From: Planctomycetaceae bacterium
GTDB lineage: Bacteria; Planctomycetota; MHYJ01; SBBU01
Assembly (NCBI GenBank): GCA_005239585.1
Contig: SBBU01000026.1
Coordinates: 1 to 11,752 of the forward strand
Direction: 5' to 3'
DNA: 11,752 nucleotides
A program made the position numbers and the translations under genes. Positions 7,701-11,752 of the stretch are shown here, piece after piece (position 1 is the first letter of the stretch; the number at the start of each line of letters is the position of its first letter). The notes below the pieces were generated by a model that had not been told where the DNA came from, did not search any database, and was given only the letters and a program-made list of their open reading frames with translations.

Positions 7701-8027
7701 GTAGACACGTGGAATGTTACTGCAAGTTCGTTAGGAATTTACTATCTCGATGAATTAACCGGTTCATGGAAACATTTTTTCACTCCCACAGTCAATACAT
7801 CTGAAAAGTGGGTCGAGGCGCCCATACACAAGTTCGGCAAGTATGCCATTTATGGCGTTGCAGGCACTCCGGCTCCGCCTACACCAACCAATGAAAAATC
7901 GGGCGGCTGTTTCAATGTTACTTCTTTTGCCAGAGGCGATTACGCGTTGTTAATTCTGGCAGCCCTGCTTGCTATACTTTGTTATAGAATTTTGTTGGCG
8001 ATTGTAAGACCTGTAGCTGATCACTAA
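4743..8027 (+). CDS. Large surface zinc metallopeptidase with PPC, PKD and Ig-like modules and a C-terminal anchor
   Basis: This protein has 1094 residues. The start is fixed by an in-frame TAG 12 bases upstream. A short export signal (residues 1-21) is followed by a carboxypeptidase-regulatory-like beta domain (AEVDLVDSTNTVLGSGTTDDTGFY). The peptidase signature is VILHEIGHYM, with H211, E212 and H215. WSEGWAHYFS has E245 as the probable third zinc ligand, an EGW motif like that of M36 fungalysins. NEIAVAAVLWDIID follows. Next are a PPC domain (about 383-512, starting near NEPNND), three PKD-like domains (about 513-602, 606-690, 695-784), an Ig-like domain to about 880, and a beta module with an Asp-rich calcium-type loop D980-D988 (DDNNDGIVD) and a closing HKFGKYAIYGV. 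The tail has GGC (1054-1056), a hydrophobic helix (1067-1088) and Arg residues, so it is probably retained at the cell surface. Predicted role: extracellular proteolysis, with the modules binding substrate or surface. The peptidase family assignment is approximate. Confidence 0.88.
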   Translation: MIFVIPVLVLAIPNEPCAGAGIGTVRYENKIYNSNGFTGQTEFLPVRRAEVDLVDSTNTVLGSGTTDDTGFYMINVTNQGTKSVFIRIYARNTASPFNVTVKNSQSEGQMYTAFSPITNVDTNNIFTIDFDITIDSGGAPAFNIFDCAVWGFQYFQNQYQLAGLTLPSVVPLTIYWKTNSSGTFFDPGNNSIFLLGTSSDPDEYDDDVILHEIGHYMSVNYSRDDTPGGTHIITDQLDSRLSWSEGWAHYFSCIVRRFAGTTLYPAPQNFVDNSGSGAAFFEIETPSLSSTTIMAANEIAVAAVLWDIIDSANESFDTLTSDSINKLENQIWKSFIGMKNYTNLSLEDMAKGLFGVVTASEYTAITGSASADGIFKARSIRYYLDQNEPNNDINGSITLTLPFSGPQITHYFSPPTSTTKDKDFFKIVLAAGGVLKAETKTLGDGADTILRVFQSDGTTLVKENDDRFAGDKSSLVQTTLQAGTYYIVCENSPKSSNVVEFGYYDLSVSIVENLAPEILSLTADVTSGQAPLTVRFTVAASDADGTVSTYEWDVEGDSRFDFISVDGGNFAFTYQLSGTFNATVRVTDNKGESTSSSVQISVTGPTTSLQLAQNNAGGSAPVTTSFTLNATSITPVIYQWDFDSNNRIDLVTETDTANFTYTEPGLYVAKVIVRDNQGKIYSVGSSSISVTSSSAPTISSFTATPLTGTVPFSTNLQVNFIGSASICEFDIEGDGLFDVSVTNITGTSATANVVYTRPGTFTAVARLTNTSNVSSRSQVQVKATMSGTVGFIIEPEGAATVSGTAVTLSAVVYPSGLSKKVQFQHKSDSSTGPWTNIGAAITSANSSFKASWDTSTVTNLSVLDLRALIDDTVSTGDDSNTIQINNSSPTIKETSGSFTKEKTLSLLKGGKLITPTAELYVDYKSLSASSDVRLKFASVVINNPPANGTLLIVGDPVEVTSLTSGVTIQNVMKLRIFFKDDNNDGIVDTWNVTASSLGIYYLDELTGSWKHFFTPTVNTSEKWVEAPIHKFGKYAIYGVAGTPAPPTPTNEKSGGCFNVTSFARGDYALLILAALLAILCYRILLAIVRPVADH

Positions 8028-8547
8028 TAATCTGATTCTTTGGGTCGAGGCTCAGGGCCTTTTTCATAGTTTCCAGTGCATCGTCGGTTTTGTTCCTGCC
8101 AAGCAGATTGGTTACATACTGGAGCAAAAGCTCAACCTTGTCGCTTGATTTATCACCCTTTATCTCACGGACTGGCTTGACTGGAAAACTGATCGGGTAT
8201 GTTGCGAGGTTGCCCATTTCATCCTGCAAAACAAGTTGAGGCAGCTTTTTAACTGACCAGAGCCGTGAGAGCAGGCAGCAGTTGTCGAGCAATATCATTG
8301 ATCTGACGTTGTGGCGCGTTACAAACTGCATTACGGGCCCTACACCTGATACATCAAACGCAATTGCTACTTTTTTATACCCCTTTAGTTTGTCAAAGAG
8401 CGGGAGGAGCTCACGGGATTTGTGGTATGCCGCCCATAAGAAAAATGCGGTCTTTTGGCCAAGGAATTCATCATGTGCTATCGAGTTTCCCCCGGGTGTG
8501 GCAAGTCTGAATGGGGGTATTTTTAAGGATTGCAGGCTGGCTCTCAT
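7972..8547 (-). CDS. Thioredoxin-fold (TlpA/AhpC-like) protein without CXXC, with C-terminal TPR
   Basis: This protein has 191 residues. PPFRLATPGGNSI (11-23) and FFLWAAYHKSRELLPLFDKL (35-54) align with the opening of TlpA-like redoxins, where WATWCPPCRxEMP is expected. Here the CXXC position reads YHKS (41-44), so no redox-active pair is present. The later part KLPQLVLQDEMGNL (101-114) keeps the cis-proline (P103) loop and the strand after it. C90-C91 are the only cysteines. Residues about 138-182 form a TPR-like helical pair (DDALETMKKALSLDPKN). No signal peptide is evident, which is odd for a TlpA relative. The ATG has no clear Shine-Dalgarno sequence but overlaps the TGA of an upstream -1-frame reading frame (ATGA). 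The last 56 bases overlap the end of the metallopeptidase gene on the other strand. A non-redox scaffolding role is possible (inference). Confidence 0.72.
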   Translation of the reverse strand: MRASLQSLKIPPFRLATPGGNSIAHDEFLGQKTAFFLWAAYHKSRELLPLFDKLKGYKKVAIAFDVSGVGPVMQFVTRHNVRSMILLDNCCLLSRLWSVKKLPQLVLQDEMGNLATYPISFPVKPVREIKGDKSSDKVELLLQYVTNLLGRNKTDDALETMKKALSLDPKNQIISDQLQVLQSPTKFYNKV

Positions 8548-8641
8548 GGAGTCTCTATCATATTGATTCCATCATCATTCTCAAATATTTTGAGTGGCTT
8601 GGTCTTCTGAGTTGTAGGGAGGTACTTATTGTGTGAGGTCA
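8545..8641 (-). other. Start-less reading frame bridging two operon genes (possible frameshift remnant or -1 extension)
   Basis: Reading leftward from the end of the 505-residue gene, the -1 frame is open for about 32 codons (KYLPTTQKTKPLKIF, then ENDDGINMIETP). Its TGA forms ATGA with the start of the thioredoxin-fold gene. The frame has no ATG, GTG or TTG except a late ATG five codons before the stop. The zero frame ends AAG AAA AAC TGA; a -1 slip on AAAAAC would enter this frame. It may be a C-terminal extension made by frameshifting, a single-base indel in an A-run, or a chance opening. Confidence 0.3.
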
Positions 8642-10156
8642 GTTTTTCTTGCCGTATTCGATTAGTTCTATCGAGTATTTTGCAAAGGCCTGTTCTAAAA
8701 TCTCCATTTTTACCAGTCCTACATTTGGGGCATAGTATTCGATTGCTGTAACTGTTGTGGAGGAGCCGTTCATGTCAGCAACTGTCTTTACTTCGACTGC
8801 CAGACAGTCCTCAAATGTGCCTGCCGAGGTCTTGATGGTTTGAGAGACGGATAAAACTGTTCTCTTTATCTTCTGGCTCCCGCGTTCCTGCGACCATGAG
8901 CCTCCAATCTGAATCGGAAGCATAATTAACGGCGTCCTCTCGCTGCCAATTATGTTAAAGAGCCCTTCAGAGGTTATTTCCTTTCGAGATACTTCGACCG
9001 GGTATTTATGACTTTTAAATGTCCTTTCCTGTGAAATGTAAACCTTCAATGTACCGTTTTCTTTCTGGACCGAATCTATTGTTACATGCTCTGTAATGTC
9101 ACCTTGTGCATATTTGTATTTGTACCATCTTTTAGGTTCAGCTGGATAATATAAAGTTATATCTTTGACTGCCTTTACTGTATCCGTGGTGTTTTTCTGT
9201 ATACGATAGATTTCTTGATCTATCCAGTTGAGAAATTCCTGTCGTGTGCACCCTCTTTTAAATGCCTCAAGGGCCTGCAGTCTCTCTACTTTTGGCATTA
9301 AGGAGACCTTGGATTTGAGATTCTCAAACTTTGCCTTTTCATACAGATCGACTAGTCTTTCATCTTTTATTCCAATGCCTGCTGCTTTTTGTGCTATCAG
9401 TTCAGCATGCTGATAATTCTTTTCGAGGATGAGCGTAGAGACCTCAAGGAGAGTTGCATCTGCAAGTTTCGGTCCATACTTGTTTTTGTTGATATTGTAA
9501 AGGATCTCATATATAGAGCGGGTTTGGCTATATTGCTGTAAGCGGGTCTTGCTTTCTGCGAGATCGATGAGTTCAGATTCAAATTCACCCTGCTTATCTT
9601 TCAGCAGCCCATTTTCTAGGACATGCTTGGAAATGATTCGTGCGAATTCAGCGGTAAAACGCAGTGATTTGAATTTGCTGGTGTATTCCTTGAAGTATAT
9701 GTAACAGTGTTCATATAGTTCCATTGTCTCTTTATGAGGAAGTTCTTTTCTTATAAATTCAAGTTCGGCCTCGAGCTGACTTGAAAGTTCAGATTTGATC
9801 AGCTCGCCTATATACTCAAAGTGTGCAATCTTGAGGTATGGTAATAGTCCGTCAAGACTCTTGCCTTGGTTTTTCATCTTGTGAAGTATGGTAATTGCCT
9901 TTTGGTAATCCTTTCGTTCAAAGAGGATTTTTTCAATGTCATCTTCCGGCTGCTTGGCTTCTTCCGGTCCTTTTCCATCTATTTTGATTATAACTACATC
10001 TTTGATCCTTGATTCGTCTATGACTTGGATTTGGCTGCCGTCGTAAATGAGGTATTTACCCTCCCTATATCCATGTAGATGGCCAGACATTACTTTGCCA
10101 TCCTCAAGGGTGATTATGACCTCTTGGAATAGAGAAAGTACGAGAATCGCTATCAT
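8639..10156 (-). CDS. Exported protein with Sm-like N-terminus, TPR-like helices and C-terminal beta domain
   Basis: This protein has 505 residues. An in-frame TAG 18 bases upstream supports this ATG. The N-terminus MIAILVLSLFQ is hydrophobic but has no basic n-region, so it may be a minimal signal peptide or membrane anchor. Residues 12-58 (VIITLEDGKVMSGHLHGYREGKYLI) look like a small SH3/Sm-type beta barrel common in exported planctomycete proteins. Residues about 70-300 are helical with TPR-like pairs. From about 330 (LYYPAEPKRWYKY), a beta domain follows the widespread pattern YYP...W.Y, then a GGSW motif, TSAGTFEDCLAVEV and EYYAPNVGLVKMEI. Proteins with this last module are envelope proteins of unknown function. 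It starts 5 bases after the HIT gene stop, so the two are likely cotranscribed and coupled. I do not recognise a named family for the whole protein. Confidence 0.75.
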   Translation of the reverse strand: MIAILVLSLFQEVIITLEDGKVMSGHLHGYREGKYLIYDGSQIQVIDESRIKDVVIIKIDGKGPEEAKQPEDDIEKILFERKDYQKAITILHKMKNQGKSLDGLLPYLKIAHFEYIGELIKSELSSQLEAELEFIRKELPHKETMELYEHCYIYFKEYTSKFKSLRFTAEFARIISKHVLENGLLKDKQGEFESELIDLAESKTRLQQYSQTRSIYEILYNINKNKYGPKLADATLLEVSTLILEKNYQHAELIAQKAAGIGIKDERLVDLYEKAKFENLKSKVSLMPKVERLQALEAFKRGCTRQEFLNWIDQEIYRIQKNTTDTVKAVKDITLYYPAEPKRWYKYKYAQGDITEHVTIDSVQKENGTLKVYISQERTFKSHKYPVEVSRKEITSEGLFNIIGSERTPLIMLPIQIGGSWSQERGSQKIKRTVLSVSQTIKTSAGTFEDCLAVEVKTVADMNGSSTTVTAIEYYAPNVGLVKMEILEQAFAKYSIELIEYGKKN

Positions 10157-10161
10157 ACTAG

Positions 10162-10680
10162 TTATTTCGGTCTATATTGCTTTTTTTTGGATACCCTATT
10201 AATTTTCTTTAGGGCTTGCCTTAGCTTTCCATGGAGTTCTTCAAGGGATATAGGGATTACCTTTGTGCCTGAGAGTACAGGCATAAAGTTTGTATCTCCG
10301 TCCCATCTGGGCACAATATGAAGGTGTACATGCTCTACCAGAGTGGCTCCGGCAGTCCTTCCAATGTTTATGCCAATGTTATAACCGTGCGGTTTTATGG
10401 CCATGTCAAGGGCCCTTTTCATGATATTGGTAACCTTGAATATTGCCAGTATCTCATCGTAGCTCAGGTTCTCCATGTTTCCCTTGTGCGAATATGGCGC
10501 TACCATTAGGTGCCCAGAGTTGTAAGGGTACCTGTTCAGGATTGAAAATGCATTCTTGTCCCTGTAGACGATTAGATTCTTCTTGTCGGCGTTTGATTTT
10601 GAATAGGCGCACAAAAAGCAGGCCATTCGATCTGCTTTCTTGATATATTGCATCCGCCATGGCGCCCAGAGTACCTTCAT
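10162..10680 (-). CDS. HIT-family hydrolase / Ap4A phosphorylase-like protein
   Basis: This 172-residue protein starts MKVLWAPWRMQYI, the characteristic opening of the bacterial HIT branch annotated as ATP adenylyltransferase or Ap4A phosphorylase; this conserved start supports the ATG chosen. C21-x2-C24 (CFLC) are two zinc ligands. NRYPYNSGHLMVAPYSH (49-65) is the substrate-side motif. The histidine triad is HVHLHIVPRW (H117, H119, H121 as the alternating set). Family members act on the alpha-phosphate of dinucleoside polyphosphates or AMP conjugates in the cytosol. The C-terminal tail is strongly basic (KKINRVSKKKQYRPK) and of unknown role. It is first in a leftward group with the 505-residue envelope protein, whose start is only 5 bases away. 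The promoter candidate is between it and the strong terminator upstream. Confidence 0.93.
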   Translation of the reverse strand: MKVLWAPWRMQYIKKADRMACFLCAYSKSNADKKNLIVYRDKNAFSILNRYPYNSGHLMVAPYSHKGNMENLSYDEILAIFKVTNIMKRALDMAIKPHGYNIGINIGRTAGATLVEHVHLHIVPRWDGDTNFMPVLSGTKVIPISLEELHGKLRQALKKINRVSKKKQYRPK

Positions 10681-10725
10681 GGTTGGAAAAGAGTCATGCG
10701 GATTATTCCATCAGTAACGCACAAA

Positions 10726-10753
10726 GATATATGCACATAGCACGCCTTGCCAA
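10726..10753 (-). promoter_or_regulatory. Putative promoter of the HIT gene operon
   Basis: On the minus strand, TTGGCA (10753-10748, 5/6) and TATATC (10731-10726, 4/6) are 16 bases apart. They lie directly after the terminator that closes the upstream unit. The predicted leader is about 38 bases, and no clear Shine-Dalgarno sequence precedes the ATG. Confidence 0.4.
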
Positions 10754-10782
10754 AAAATACTCCAGCGCTGGAGTATTTTTTT
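10752..10782. terminator. Bidirectional Rho-independent terminator
   Basis: A perfect palindrome: ATACTCCAG and CTGGAGTAT flank a central CG, with A6 on the left and T7 on the right. It therefore gives a stem followed by a U-tract when read from either strand. On the minus strand it would end transcripts coming from the gene at 11049-11588 after they pass the GC-rich element, and it isolates the HIT operon promoter just downstream. Confidence 0.85.
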
Positions 10783-10851
10783 CGAGTGGTATAAAACAAT
10801 TGTAATTATTGGTAGCTGTAGGACTTGGAGTACAGAGCCAATGCGAATCAT

Positions 10852-11048
10852 AAAGTGGAGTCCCCACGGCTAAAGCCGCGGCACCAAACCAAAGTACGGT
10901 GTGGGGACGGAACTCCGCACCGAGGGCCTTCGTTCCAACGCCATTCACCCCTGCCCGAAGGGCGAGGCTTGCCCCAAAGGAGCGGCACGAGTAAACCAGT
11001 GGCCCTCTGGTGCGGGGTAGACTCTGTCTCCTCTGTGGCCACATTTTT
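10852..11048. repeat. GC-rich structured noncoding element (REP/MITE-like)
   Basis: About 64% GC over 10861-11040 by my count, against about one third in the next 60 bases. It is full of inverted repeats. GGCTAAAGCC lies in a 7-bp stem with one mismatch (10864-10870 with 10875-10881; G-U in the minus-strand RNA). GTCCCCAC (10860-10867) pairs with GTGGGGAC (10901-10908). CCGCACCGAGGGCC (10915-10928) pairs with 11001-11015 with one bulged base. GCCC-GAA-GGGC is at 10953-10963. The outer ends are loosely inverted (AAAGTGG at 10852 and CCACATTT at 11039). It starts against the stop codon of the gene at 11049. Its open frames on both strands are low-complexity artefacts. GGCTTTAGCC cores are familiar from REP-type repeats mobilised by Y1 transposases, but no such gene is here, and it could equally be a structured 3' UTR or small RNA. 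Confidence 0.6.
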
Positions 11049-11588
11049 TTAAAAGTACTTGGCTACAGTTTTTGCCATGAAGAATGGTATTTTCATGTCG
11101 CCAATGGTTGTCTGGAAATCTATAGTCTTGACGAAGAATGCCTTTCCTTGGACAATGTCCTCCTTGAGGTATATCACGTCTGGTTTCTTGAGGATATGAA
11201 CGAGAAGCGGCTGGTGGTCCTTGGTAAATATAAGCGCGGAGTATAGGGTTTTGTCTGCGAATTTTACCGGCCAGAATTTTATAACGAGACCTTGAATCTT
11301 GAAGACCTTGCCGTGGTTTTTGTCCGGCTCATTCAGGGCTGATGAGTAATCAAGCTCTTCCGCCGCTTCTTTCTCTATATCCTGCGCCTTGGTCATTAAC
11401 TTTTCATAGACGATATCCTTCATGGTTGCTGAATTGTCCTTTGGAACAAAATCTTGGGGGTTCTCATCCTCTTTTGACTCTTCGAATTTAAACTCCTCGA
11501 ACTCTTCGATGTTCTCCAGAGTGTCCAAATAATTATAACCGTAGCATGAGAGTATAGATGTGACTGTAAAGAACATAAAGAACCTCAT
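11049..11588 (-). CDS. Small exported/lipoprotein-like protein with OB-like beta domain
   Basis: This 179-residue protein has an N-terminus MRFFMFFTVTSILSCYG, a short hydrophobic export signal with a cysteine at 15 in ILSC, a possible though non-ideal lipobox. Residues 22-48 are very acidic (EEFEEFKFEESKEDE), followed by a helical, charged segment to about 85. Residues 91-178 look like a small beta barrel: HGKVFKIQGLVIKFWPV, TLYSALIFTKD, IVQGKAFFVKTIDFQTTIGD, IPFFMAKTV. The pattern G(Y/F)FFK...Y...G...P(L/F)...AK near the end recalls a hypothetical family I associate with Planctomycetota. Function unknown. It stands alone, with its own promoter abutting the ATG, no Shine-Dalgarno sequence, and a structured element and terminator directly after its stop. 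Confidence 0.7.
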   Translation of the reverse strand: MRFFMFFTVTSILSCYGYNYLDTLENIEEFEEFKFEESKEDENPQDFVPKDNSATMKDIVYEKLMTKAQDIEKEAAEELDYSSALNEPDKNHGKVFKIQGLVIKFWPVKFADKTLYSALIFTKDHQPLLVHILKKPDVIYLKEDIVQGKAFFVKTIDFQTTIGDMKIPFFMAKTVAKYF

Positions 11589-11594
11589 ACTGTT

Positions 11595-11622
11595 AGTATA
11601 GAGAGTTAATGTCCCAAATCAA
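11595..11622 (-). promoter_or_regulatory. Putative leaderless promoter of the 179-residue protein gene
   Basis: On the minus strand, TTGATT (11622-11617, 4/6) and TATACT (11600-11595, 5/6) are 16 bases apart. Only six bases (AACAGT) separate the -10 box from the ATG, so transcription would begin at the start codon. A perfect TTGACA at 11668-11663 also exists, but its -10 partner 17 bases on (TAATTC) is poor. Confidence 0.45.
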
Positions 11623-11649
11623 CGTTAGAATGCGTTTGAGAATTACCAT

Positions 11650-11752
11650 ATGAACACTCGCTTGTCAACACTTTTTTGTGCCGTAACTTATTGTGATTAT
11701 GCAACTTACATACACTCATTGAAGGAGGCCACAGAGCAAGCAGGAGAGCACA
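11650..11752 (+). CDS. Possible start of a rightward gene, cut by the window end
   Basis: From the ATG at 11650 the frame stays open for 34 codons to the window edge. The product ends YIHSLKEATEQAGEH and is not recognised. There is no good Shine-Dalgarno sequence (only GAG 8 to 10 bases upstream) and no clear promoter. The open length is too short to be decisive. The GAAGGAGG at 11721-11728 has no start codon in the 24 bases left, so it does not mark another start in view. Otherwise 11623-11752 shows nothing. Confidence 0.2.
   Translation, partial: MNTRLSTLFCAVTYCDYATYIHSLKEATEQAGEH

Noticed and set aside
10816..10835. CTGTA/TACAG inverted repeat left of the GC-rich element
   Set aside because: A 5-bp stem with a 10-base loop is expected by chance and has no supporting context.
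10703..11044. 113-residue open frame on the minus strand (and shorter ones on both strands) inside the GC-rich element
   Set aside because: It follows the palindromic element, has a composition rich in Arg, Pro, Gly and Ser with no domain pattern, lacks a ribosome binding site and runs through the strong terminator at 10752-10782.
11037..11050. GTGGCCAC followed by a T-run as a rightward terminator
   Set aside because: The palindrome is 8 bp with no loop and there is no rightward gene to terminate; it is more likely the edge of the repeat element.

Overview
The window looks like a chromosomal segment of an uncultivated, moderately AT-rich bacterium. It uses Gram-negative-style export signals and sigma70-like promoters. 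Several secreted proteins (a DUF6263-like protein, an exported beta-rich lectin/lyase-like protein, a short envelope protein with an OB-like beta domain) resemble hypothetical families I associate with Planctomycetota. That placement rests on family resemblance only; no rRNA or other marker gene is present.

Layout. Bases 1-2260 (+) are the end of a tightly packed, translationally coupled cassette: the C-terminal half of a split transketolase, a family 2 glycosyltransferase and a zinc-ribbon SAM methyltransferase. The stop/start overlaps are GTGA and ATGA. This suggests sugar-precursor supply, transfer and methylation for a surface glycan. It converges on queD (2264-2596, -), which is followed on the same strand by a secreted DUF6263-like protein (2642-3490) and a secreted beta-sandwich-like protein (3561-4631). 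The latter is divergent from a 1094-residue surface metallopeptidase (4743-8027, +) that carries PPC, PKD and Ig-like modules and a C-terminal Cys-TM-Arg tail. The roughly 110-bp divergent intergenic region holds two near-identical palindromes over the -35 regions of opposing promoters.

Bases 7972-10680 (-) form a likely operon read from right to left: HIT-family nucleotide hydrolase/transferase, exported Sm-like/TPR/beta protein, then a thioredoxin-fold protein that has lost its CXXC. The operon end overlaps the metallopeptidase gene by 56 bp on the opposite strand. Between the last two operon genes a start-less 32-codon reading frame in the -1 frame bridges the gap.

Bases 10681-11048 hold no credible gene. 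They contain a promoter for the HIT operon, a strong bidirectional terminator, and a GC-rich (about 64% by my count) structured element of about 190 bp that resembles REP/MITE-type repeats. Beyond it is a small exported protein (11049-11588, -) with an apparently leaderless promoter, and possibly the beginning of a rightward gene at the window edge.

No tRNA, rRNA, CRISPR array or transposase gene was recognised. The most unusual items are the structured GC-rich island, the divergent palindromic operator pair, the -1-frame bridge and the repeated leaderless promoter arrangement.
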